The notes beneath the pieces are model-generated. The model was not told the DNA's origin, made no database searches, and saw only the letters and a program-made list of their open reading frames with translations. From an uncultured Clostridia bacterium (lineage in GTDB: Bacteria; Bacillota; Clostridia; Oscillospirales; Acutalibacteraceae), in assembly GCA_937876205.1 (NCBI GenBank), contig CALEII010000032.1, positions 1-64,000 of the forward strand: a DNA stretch of 64,000 nt, given 5' to 3'. Numbering within the stretch: position 1 is the stretch's first letter; the number at the start of each line of letters is the position of its first letter. Made by a program: the position numbers and the translations under genes. Below are positions 39,661 through 46,639 of the stretch, one piece after another.

Positions 39661-39691
39661 AAAACAGCCCGCACTTGAATTTGTACGGGCT
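39661..39691 (-). terminator. Terminator between rpsB and tsf
   Basis: On the - strand AGCCCGTAC / GTGCGGGCT (9 bp, one wobble, loop of 8) then TTTTAT. It lies within the operon, so partial read-through to tsf is implied. Confidence 0.8.
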
Positions 39692-39704
39692 TTGAATAAT
39701 CAGA

Positions 39705-40445
39705 TTATTCAGCTGCTTCTTCTGCTGCTGCTTCGGGAGCTGCTGCTTCGGGAGCGCTCTGTTCACCCTGTCTGCCTTCGATAACAGCGTCAGCCATTGC
39801 GCCTGCAATAAGCTTAACTGCACGGATAGCGTCATCATTACCGGGGATTACATAATCAACTTCATCGGGGTCGCAGTTTGTGTCTACGATTGCAACGATG
39901 GGTATACCGAGCTTCTTAGCTTCAGCAACAGCGATTCTTTCCTTTCTGGGGTCAACGATGAACATTGCTGCGGGCATCTTCTTCATTTCTGTGATACCGC
40001 CGAGGAACTTCTCGAGCTTTTCGATCTGGAGCTTGAGCTTAGCAACTTCCTTCTTGGGGAGAAGGTCGAATGTGCCGTTCTCTTCCATAGCCTTGAGCTG
40101 AGCAAGTCTTCTGATTCTGAGCTTGATTGTTGTGAAGTTTGTGAGCATACCGCCGAGCCATCTTGCGTTAACAAAAGGCATACCGCAACGCTCTGCTTCT
40201 TCCTTAACGGAATCCATAGCCTGCTTCTTTGTACCTACGAAGAGGATATCTCCGCCATCTTCTGCGATCTGACGAACGAACATATAAGCATCTTCGAGCT
40301 TCTTAACTGTTTTCTGAAGGTCGATGATGTAGATACCGTTACGCTCTGTGAAGATGTAAGGTGCCATTTTGGGGTTCCATCTTCTTGTCTGGTGACCGAA
40401 ATGTACACCGGCTTCAAGAAGCTGTTTCATTGATACTACTGACAT
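39705..40445 (-). CDS. rpsB: 30S ribosomal protein S2
   Basis: Ribosomal protein S2, 246 residues. Family marks are MKQLLEAGVHFGHQTRRWNP, YIFTERNGIYIIDLQKTV and FVNARWLGGMLTNF. The C-terminal tail is Ala/Glu-rich. AAAGGAGG lies upstream of the ATG at 40445. A promoter at 40548-40576 gives it a leader of about 95 nt that can fold a CTGCAT/ATGCAG hairpin, a possible S2 autoregulatory leader, although none is established here. Confidence 0.98.
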   Translation of the reverse strand: MSVVSMKQLLEAGVHFGHQTRRWNPKMAPYIFTERNGIYIIDLQKTVKKLEDAYMFVRQIAEDGGDILFVGTKKQAMDSVKEEAERCGMPFVNARWLGGMLTNFTTIKLRIRRLAQLKAMEENGTFDLLPKKEVAKLKLQIEKLEKFLGGITEMKKMPAAMFIVDPRKERIAVAEAKKLGIPIVAIVDTNCDPDEVDYVIPGNDDAIRAVKLIAGAMADAVIEGRQGEQSAPEAAAPEAAAEEAAE

Positions 40446-40547
40446 TTTTTTTGCCTCCTTTTATTTAACCGCCGCAGCCGTCACTTCTGCATAAAACATC
40501 GTTGATGCAGGAATATGCAAATGGACTGCGTGAGTTTTAGCTTGTAG

Positions 40548-40576
40548 ATTATATCATAAGTTTTAACGCTTTTCAA
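40548..40576 (-). promoter_or_regulatory. Sigma A promoter of rpsB-tsf
   Basis: On the - strand TTGAAA (40576-40571), 17-bp spacer, TATAAT (40553-40548). Confidence 0.8.
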
Positions 40577-40630
40577 TAGTAAAAGAGTGATTTTTTGAAA
40601 AATTTAACTATATCTTTTTGGATGAAATGA

Positions 40631-40820
40631 ACAATAATTTATCGGTCAAGACCGAATGGATAATTGAAAATGGAAAATGGAAAGTTTCGGAAGTGCTTCG
40701 CACTTACTTCCGCTGCGCTCTATATAATGTTTTCCGAAGGAAAACCACCGACATTTTCAATTTTCAACTTTCAATTTTCAATTACAATAATTTAGTGGCA
40801 TCGAGCCACTAAATTATTGT
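40631..40820. repeat. Modular intergenic element A2 (about 190 bp)
   Basis: Right hairpin AATTTAGTGGC/GCCACTAAATT inside ACAATAATTT...AAATTATTGT ends (40784-40820); left end ACAATAATTTATCGG. The core matches A1 at 7397-7582 in the opposite orientation (GGAAAATGGAAAG, ATATAATGTTTTCCGAAGG). Its last base is directly followed by the TTGACA of the proB promoter. Confidence 0.85.
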
Positions 40821-40850
40821 TTGACATTCTATCCATATATGTATTATAAT
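40821..40850 (+). promoter_or_regulatory. Sigma A promoter of proBA
   Basis: TTGACA (40821-40826), 18-bp spacer, TATAAT (40845-40850). It is immediately adjacent to repeat element A2. Confidence 0.8.
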
Positions 40851-40882
40851 ATTATATTATATTATTAGCGGAAGTGTTTTTT

Positions 40883-41674
40883 TTGACAGGAATTAAAAAT
40901 GCAAAGCGTATTGTGTTCAAGGTCGGCACATCAACGCTCACATATTCAACAGGTAAGACCAATATACGCCGTATGGCAAAGCTTGTTTCAATTCTTTCTG
41001 ACCTGAGAAATGAGGGCAGGGAAATCGTGCTTGTCACATCGGGTGCTATCGGTGTGGGCGTCGGCAAGCTTGGGCTGAAAGAAAGACCCAAGGACACCCC
41101 CGGCAGACAGGCTGCTGCCTGTATCGGTCAGTGTGAGCTTATGTTTATGTATGATAAGTTCTTTTCTGAGTATTCTCACACAATCGGTCAGCTTCTCATC
41201 ACAAAAAGTGACGTTGAAAATGACGAGCGCAGAAACAATCTTATAAATGCTTTCAATACAATGTTTGAATACGGTGCAATTCCCATTGTCAATGAGAATG
41301 ACTCTGTTGCAGTTGAAGAAATCGTGTACGGTGATAACGACAGTCTTTCGGCAATCGTTGCAAAGCTTATCGGCGCAGATGCACTTGTCATTCTGACTGA
41401 TATTGACGGACTTTTCGACGGCAATCCTCAGGAGAATCCGGAAGCAAGACTGATTCCTGTTGTTGACAATATCACACCCGAAATCAAGGCTCTTGCAGGT
41501 GATGCAGGCTCAAACAGAGGCACAGGCGGAATGATAACCAAGCTTCACGCCGCAGAAATTGCCGTAAATGCCGGTATAGATACCGTAATAATGAGCGGCA
41601 CAGATCCCCGTGAGATTTACAAGCTCATTGACGGGCATCAGACAGGAACATTCTTTGTGGGAAAGAAGGCTTAA
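40883..41674 (+). CDS. proB: Glutamate 5-kinase, short form
   Basis: ProB, first enzyme of proline synthesis, phosphorylating glutamate to gamma-glutamyl phosphate. Amino-acid kinase fold with FKVGTSTLTYSTGK at the start, VTSGAIGVGVGKLGL, VNENDSVAVEEI and GTGGMITKLHAAEIAVNAGI. At 263 residues it stops after the kinase domain and lacks the C-terminal PUA domain of the E. coli and B. subtilis enzymes, as in several Clostridia. TTG at 40883 is preferred because GGAAG lies 8 nt upstream; GTG at 40874 is the alternative. It is one base from proA. Confidence 0.93.
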   Translation: MTGIKNAKRIVFKVGTSTLTYSTGKTNIRRMAKLVSILSDLRNEGREIVLVTSGAIGVGVGKLGLKERPKDTPGRQAAACIGQCELMFMYDKFFSEYSHTIGQLLITKSDVENDERRNNLINAFNTMFEYGAIPIVNENDSVAVEEIVYGDNDSLSAIVAKLIGADALVILTDIDGLFDGNPQENPEARLIPVVDNITPEIKALAGDAGSNRGTGGMITKLHAAEIAVNAGIDTVIMSGTDPREIYKLIDGHQTGTFFVGKKA

Positions 41675-41675
41675 T

Positions 41676-42920
41676 ATGGAATACCTTATTGATATAGGCA
41701 GACGTGCAAAGGCAGCAGAGAAAACCTTATCGGTAGCCTCTGCCGAGCTTAAAAACAAAGCACTTGTTGCAATAGCTGCAGCTCTTAAAGAGAATGCAGA
41801 TATAATAATTGAAAATAATGCTGTTGATATAAGAAACGGCAGAGAAGCAGGTCTTTCTGAGGCAATGCTTGACAGACTTATGCTTGACAAGGCAAGAATA
41901 GTTAAAATTTCAGATGCAATTCTTGAGATTGTTGCTCTCGATGATCCCGTAGGCAAGACTCTCTCAGGTGTTACACGCCCCAACGGACTTCATATATCAA
42001 AGGTGAGTGTGCCTCTGGGTGTAATTGCCGTGATTTTTGAAGCAAGACCAAATGTCACTGCAGATGCTGCTGCTCTGTGTCTTAAATCGGGCAATACCGT
42101 AATTCTGCGAGGCGGCAAGGAGGCAATAAATTCAAACAAGGCTATGGCTCAGGTTATGAGAGCTGCCGTAAGCAGTGCGGGACTGCCTGCAGACTGTATT
42201 CAGCTCATAGAAAAAACAGACCGTGAAACTGCAAACGAGCTTATGAAGCTTAATGAATATGTAGATGTGCTCATTCCCAGAGGCGGCAAGGGGCTTATTC
42301 AGTCTGTTGTGAAGAACTCAACCGTGCCTGTAATCAGAACGGGTGAGGGTAACTGCCATATTTATATTGATAAGGATGCAGACATTGACAAGGCGGCTGA
42401 AATTGTATTCAACGCAAAGGCTTCAAGAGTCTCGGTCTGCAACGCTTGCGAGACATTGCTTGTTCATAAGGATATTGCAGAGTTTGCACTCATTGCCGTC
42501 AAAGAAAAGCTTGACACAAAGAATGTTGTCATAATCGGAGATGATGCCGTTCAGGCAATTCTTCCGGATGTTGTGGCTGCAACCGAAGAGGACTGGTCAA
42601 CGGAGTACCTTGACTATAAGCTTGCTGTTAAAGTTGTGAATGATATTGATCAGGCAATAAATCACATCGCAGTCTACAGCACAGACCACAGTGAAAGCAT
42701 AATAACAGAAAACTACTCAGCGGCAGAAAAATTTGTCAATGAAGTGAATTCATCGGCAGTTTATATCAATGCAAGCACACGCTTCACAGACGGTGGTGAA
42801 TTCGGTTTCGGTGCAGAAATAGGCATATCAAACCAGAAGCTCCACGTAAGAGGTCCCGTCGGACTGCCTGAGCTTACATCATATAAATATGTAATCAGAG
42901 GAAACGGACAGGTGAGGTAG
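41676..42920 (+). CDS. proA: Gamma-glutamyl phosphate reductase
   Basis: ProA, 414 residues, reducing gamma-glutamyl phosphate to glutamate semialdehyde with NADPH. Aldehyde dehydrogenase-like; the catalytic cysteine is in SVCNACETLLV and the cofactor region is GVIAVIFEARPNVTADAAAL, with LKSGNTVILRGGKEA. The ATG at 41676 follows proB at once with GGGAAAGAAGG upstream. The stop codon at 42918-42920 is directly followed by repeat element D2. Together with proB it supplies all but the last step of proline synthesis. Confidence 0.96.
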   Translation: MEYLIDIGRRAKAAEKTLSVASAELKNKALVAIAAALKENADIIIENNAVDIRNGREAGLSEAMLDRLMLDKARIVKISDAILEIVALDDPVGKTLSGVTRPNGLHISKVSVPLGVIAVIFEARPNVTADAAALCLKSGNTVILRGGKEAINSNKAMAQVMRAAVSSAGLPADCIQLIEKTDRETANELMKLNEYVDVLIPRGGKGLIQSVVKNSTVPVIRTGEGNCHIYIDKDADIDKAAEIVFNAKASRVSVCNACETLLVHKDIAEFALIAVKEKLDTKNVVIIGDDAVQAILPDVVAATEEDWSTEYLDYKLAVKVVNDIDQAINHIAVYSTDHSESIITENYSAAEKFVNEVNSSAVYINASTRFTDGGEFGFGAEIGISNQKLHVRGPVGLPELTSYKYVIRGNGQVR

Positions 42921-43104
42921 ACAATAATTTATCTGCGATAAATTATTGTAATTGTCAATTAGCAATTATCAATGCGCAATTTCGGAAAAGGCTCCGCCTT
43001 TTGAACCATTATAATGGGATTTAAGGGGCAATGCCCCTTCCACAATTGCAAATTGCGAATTTCAAATTGCGAATTTGAAAGCCCCCGACAAATTCTTGTT
43101 TAAA
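42921..43104. repeat. Modular intergenic element D2 (about 184 bp)
   Basis: Starts at the base after the proA stop with ACAATAATTTATCTGCGATAAATTATTGT-type hairpin, has a core of the D1 type (AATTGTCAATTAGCAATTATC, GGAAAAGGCTCCGCC) and carries AAGGGGCAATGCCCCTTCC, which also occurs in the B cores. It ends near CCGACAAATTCTTGTT. Confidence 0.8.
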
Positions 43105-43119
43105 AAGTGAGGTATGATT

Positions 43120-44025
43120 TTGAACGATAAAAACAAAGACGGAATTACTGAAGAAGAGCTTCAGGCGCTGCTTCAGGATATCCCCGTAAAAAAGAATGAG
43201 ACTGCGCAGAAGGATGCAAAAATTGCAGAAAAAAAAGCACGCAGGCAGGCAAGACAAAAAAAATATCCCGACAGAATTTCGTTTCTGCTGGGGCTTATAA
43301 TATTGATTTTTGCAGTGGTTGGAATAGTTCTTACAGCTCTGTGGGGGATAAACCTTGTAACCGGCAGTGATGAAAAAACTAATGAGTTCGCATCTTACAA
43401 CGAGTTTCTTTCTCCCGTTGCCGCAGTTGATGCCGACCCGTTTGACGATATTACTGCTGCTGACCGTGAACAGCTTCTCGGCGCTGCGATATGGTCAATT
43501 CTCAGCAACGAATCAACACCTGACACGTATCCCTATAAGGGTGGATATATGCTCATTCCCGTGAAGGATGTTGAGAGTGCCTATATGGCGATTTTCGGCC
43601 CTGAAACGGCACAGACACTGAAGCATATGACGGTGCAGGGATATAACTGCACGTTTGAATACGATGCAACAAACGCCGTTTATAAAATCCCTGTCACGAC
43701 CATTTCACCTGTGTATACTCCTCAGGTAACGGCAGTTGAACGCTCGGGCACATCACTTGTTGTGACAGTGAATTACCTTGCCGCCGAAAGCTGGATAAGG
43801 GATGAAGAGGGTAATTTTGTGGCACCCGATGCCGATAAGGTTATGCAGATAACCCTGCGTGAAATTTCAGGCAGTTATTATATCGGTGCAATTCAGACTG
43901 TTTCATCAACCGTCCCTGAGGTAATAATTGATGAAACGACAGCTCCGGAGCCTTCTTCACAGACACAGAAGCCTGAAAATGCAACAACAGTGCCTGAAAA
44001 GCATACTCTCGGAGGCAGAGTATGA
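43120..44025 (+). CDS. Membrane-anchored extracytoplasmic protein, unknown
   Basis: A 301-residue protein not assigned to a family. The first 50 residues are cytoplasmic and rich in K, E and Q (ELQALLQDIPVKKNETAQKD), followed by one transmembrane segment at about 53-80 (FLLGLIILIFAVVGIVLTAL), an extracytoplasmic domain (YLLQ-type beta sheet, about 95-270) and a Thr/Pro-rich end. TTG at 43120 has GTGAGGT 6 nt upstream; the ATG at 43114 is too close to that site. First gene of a three-gene operon with a CDF transporter and a metallophosphoesterase, all three overlapping or adjacent. Confidence 0.75.
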   Translation: MNDKNKDGITEEELQALLQDIPVKKNETAQKDAKIAEKKARRQARQKKYPDRISFLLGLIILIFAVVGIVLTALWGINLVTGSDEKTNEFASYNEFLSPVAAVDADPFDDITAADREQLLGAAIWSILSNESTPDTYPYKGGYMLIPVKDVESAYMAIFGPETAQTLKHMTVQGYNCTFEYDATNAVYKIPVTTISPVYTPQVTAVERSGTSLVVTVNYLAAESWIRDEEGNFVAPDADKVMQITLREISGSYYIGAIQTVSSTVPEVIIDETTAPEPSSQTQKPENATTVPEKHTLGGRV

Positions 44026-44849
44026 TAAAAAGCAATAAAGGGCTGCAGATTTCTGCAGTTCTTATAGCTGTCAATTTTGTTCTGTTTACGGTAAAGCTCT
44101 ATGTGGGCTTGTCAGTCAGCAGTCTGAGTATCTATACGGATGCTATGAATAATATGCTTGATTGTGTGACAGGGCTTGTTGCTCTTGCAGGGTTTGTATT
44201 TCTTTCAAAGAGCAAAAATAAAAAGTATCCTTTCGGCTTCGGCAGGGCAGAGGATATGGTCAGTTTTGTGATGTCAGCACTGATTATCGTTGCAGGATGC
44301 GCTTTTGCATATTCTTCTCTTGAAAGAATTTTTTACCCCACGCCTGTTGCATATTCAATGAAATATGTTTATCTTATCTGCATCACTGCGGCAGTGAAGC
44401 TTGTTTTAGCTCTTTATCTGAAGAAGCAGACAGCAGCAGTTTCGTCAGATATCGTAAAGAGTATGTATTTTGATTCACTGCTTGATTTTTTCATTACGCT
44501 GTCCGTTATTCTGTCATTTACGCTTTCCGTATACACAGGTATTACAACAGACGGAATAGTCGGGCTTGTTATAAGTGTTCTGATTGCCGTCAACGGCGTC
44601 AGACTGCTGATTCCGTCCGTTACTCAGCTTATGGGACGGCGTAAAGATAAAATGTGTGATGAGGCAAAGGCTTTTATCGAAAACCTCAGTAATGATGTTG
44701 CTGTTGAAGAAATGGAATGCCATTCATACGGCAGAAATAATATTTTCAATGCACTTGTTATAAATAAAAACAGCAGCACGGATTTGTCTTTAATTGCAGA
44801 TGAATTCGAAAAACAGTTTAAGTCAGAAATATATTTCAGAATAAAATAA
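44022..44849 (+). CDS. Cation diffusion facilitator, Mn-type signature
   Basis: A 275-residue CDF metal/proton antiporter with six predicted transmembrane segments and a short C-terminal cytoplasmic domain (about 200-275). The transport site differs from the Zn type: TM2 reads YTDAMNNMLD (NxxxD instead of HxxxD) and TM5 YFDSLLDF (DxxxD), a combination associated with manganese-selective members. Start overlaps the previous stop (ATGA). Efflux of Mn(II) or Fe(II) across the cytoplasmic membrane is inferred from these residues. Confidence 0.9.
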   Translation: MIKSNKGLQISAVLIAVNFVLFTVKLYVGLSVSSLSIYTDAMNNMLDCVTGLVALAGFVFLSKSKNKKYPFGFGRAEDMVSFVMSALIIVAGCAFAYSSLERIFYPTPVAYSMKYVYLICITAAVKLVLALYLKKQTAAVSSDIVKSMYFDSLLDFFITLSVILSFTLSVYTGITTDGIVGLVISVLIAVNGVRLLIPSVTQLMGRRKDKMCDEAKAFIENLSNDVAVEEMECHSYGRNNIFNALVINKNSSTDLSLIADEFEKQFKSEIYFRIK

Positions 44850-44861
44850 GAGGTGTTTTGT

Positions 44862-46142
44862 GTGGTAAAGGAAAAGAAGGTTCTTACAGCAGAAGAAAAG
44901 CAGGAGAAAAAGACGCAGCGCAGAAAAATTGCAAAAATTATAATTCTTTGTGTTGTTGCTGTTATAATTGCTTTTACTCTTGTTACAACGGTAATTATGC
45001 TTGTCAGCCGTAAAGCTAATCTTGAGCGTGCTCAGAGCTTTGAAAATGCCGGCTGTGCAGAGCTTAAGCTTGATAATTATGCTGACGGATGCTGGAATAT
45101 CATTACAGACGATGAACTGCGTGTTATGCAGCTGACAGACGTGCATCTTGGTGCCGGCTGGATGAGTGCCGGCAAGGACGCAAAGGCTCTCAATGCAGTG
45201 GCATCAATGATAACAACAGAAAAGCCTGACCTTGTGATAGTAACAGGTGACCTTGCATATCCTATTTTTATGCAGACAGGCACAATAAATAATAAAGCAA
45301 GTGCTGAGCTTTTTGCAACACTTATGGAGAGTCTCGGCGTGTACTGGACAATGTCATTCGGCAACCATGATGTTGAGGCAAATTCATTGTATTCACAAGA
45401 AGATATTGTTGATTTCTATTCGCAGTATCCTCACTGCCTGCTTCAGAAAGGCCCTGATGATATTGACGGTGTCGGCAATCAGATTATAAATATCGTCAAC
45501 AGTGATAATGTCATCACACGCTCATTCATTCTTCTTGATTCACACGCATATGCAGACGGTCATATTCCTGTAATCAGCAGTAAATATGATAATATTCACG
45601 CAAATCAGATAGAGTGGTATAAAAAGACGGTCAGTGCGCTTAATGCAAAGAATAAAGCAACAATTTCTGCTCTTCCGTCAGAAAAAGCCGATAAGTATGC
45701 TGACGAATATTCCGTTGTAAAAACATCTCTGTTCTTCCATATTCCCGTTGCAGAATATGCTGATGCGTGGGATGAATTAGCTGCAAATGATTTCAGGGAT
45801 ACGGAAAATGTCAGGTTGTTCTACGGTGTGCAGGATGAAAAGGTGTGCTGCTCGCCCACAGAGGATGAATTATTTGAGGCTGTGCTTGAATCCGGAAGCA
45901 CTGACAGTATTTTCTGCGGACACGACCACGTAAATACATATTCCGTTGATTATAAAGGTGTAAGACTTACTTACGGTATGAGCATAGATTATCTGGCATA
46001 TATCGGCATAAGTAAAAAGGGCGCACAGCGAGGCTGTACCGTTATCACATACTCAGACGGCGGTTTTGAATGCACTGCAGAGAATTATTATCAGGATAAG
46101 TATGTAACTCTTTATGAAAAAGAGAATAATGTGGAATTATAA
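44862..46142 (+). CDS. Membrane-anchored metallophosphoesterase
   Basis: A 426-residue calcineurin-like phosphoesterase anchored by an N-terminal transmembrane segment (about 25-48) after a basic start. The metal ligands are seen in QLTDVHLG, VTGDLAYP, FGNHDVE and the C-terminal GHDHVNTYS. The catalytic domain is predicted outside the membrane. GTG at 44862 fits AAGAGGTG upstream; a GTG at 44853 is inside that site. Operon partner of the CDF transporter, so the product might require the same metal ions. Substrate unknown. Confidence 0.87.
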   Translation: MVKEKKVLTAEEKQEKKTQRRKIAKIIILCVVAVIIAFTLVTTVIMLVSRKANLERAQSFENAGCAELKLDNYADGCWNIITDDELRVMQLTDVHLGAGWMSAGKDAKALNAVASMITTEKPDLVIVTGDLAYPIFMQTGTINNKASAELFATLMESLGVYWTMSFGNHDVEANSLYSQEDIVDFYSQYPHCLLQKGPDDIDGVGNQIINIVNSDNVITRSFILLDSHAYADGHIPVISSKYDNIHANQIEWYKKTVSALNAKNKATISALPSEKADKYADEYSVVKTSLFFHIPVAEYADAWDELAANDFRDTENVRLFYGVQDEKVCCSPTEDELFEAVLESGSTDSIFCGHDHVNTYSVDYKGVRLTYGMSIDYLAYIGISKKGAQRGCTVITYSDGGFECTAENYYQDKYVTLYEKENNVEL

Positions 46143-46182
46143 TAAATTATGTCACATTTGCGTAGCATTTGTAGTGTAATTG

Positions 46183-46211
46183 TTTACATTTCAGACACAA
46201 TTTCGTATAGT
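46183..46211 (+). promoter_or_regulatory. Promoter of a candidate small RNA
   Basis: TTTACA (46183-46188), 17-bp spacer, TATAGT (46206-46211), in a non-coding stretch; a terminator follows 80 bp downstream. Confidence 0.55.
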
Positions 46212-46217
46212 GCATAC

Positions 46218-46316
46218 AAAAGGGATTGTATATAATATGCACATAGCAAGTTAAAAATTCCTTTTCATTTTATTTTCTCTTCCCCGAAGAAGCCACGGAG
46301 TTATCCGTGGTTTTTT
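46218..46316 (+). ncRNA. Candidate small RNA, about 100 nt
   Basis: Bounded by the promoter at 46183-46211 and the intrinsic terminator at 46293-46316, with no open reading frame of note. AAAAGGGA near the 5' end can pair with TTCCTTTT about 40 nt later. It lies 3' of the metallophosphoesterase gene, so it might also be part of that mRNA's tail. No known RNA family was recognised. Confidence 0.45.
46293..46316 (+). terminator. Intrinsic terminator
   Basis: CCACGGA / TCCGTGG (7 bp, loop GTTA) followed by six T residues. It ends the metallophosphoesterase operon or the candidate small RNA. Confidence 0.9.
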
Positions 46317-46342
46317 CATTTGAAAAAACGGTCACCGGCGGC

Positions 46343-46617
46343 TAGGGTGACGGGAATAAAACGAACCCGTTTTTTACAGGCTGATTTCCGTCAATACTTC
46401 GTTAAAATACTCGCAAATCCGTCAAGGATTTGCTGCGTTTTTGCCTTGTCTTGCCAAAAATCCGCACTGTAAAAAATCTTCGACCTTAAAACGAGAGATT
46501 TTTATTGGATTTTTGGTATTGAGGATGAAGGAAGGCTATCGCCTTTCAAATCCGAAATGCCGAAAAGACTTAAAAATAGCCGTTTTTAGGCTGGTTCGGA
46601 TTATTTCCGTCACCCTA
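46343..46617. mobile_element. 275-bp MITE, copy C2 (TA target)
   Basis: Identical by eye to C1 at 33532-33806, with the same TAGGGTGACGG terminal repeats and a TA duplication. It lies between two arms of an older inverted repeat (GAAAAAACGGT before, ACCGTTTTTTTTT after), so it seems to have entered the loop of a bidirectional terminator between convergent genes. Confidence 0.9.
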
Positions 46618-46639
46618 TCGATAACCGTTTTTTTTTCTT

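Noticed and set aside
7397..43104. Intergenic repeats as CRISPR arrays
   Set aside because: The copies are dispersed singly, contain internal palindromes and lack repeat-spacer periodicity.
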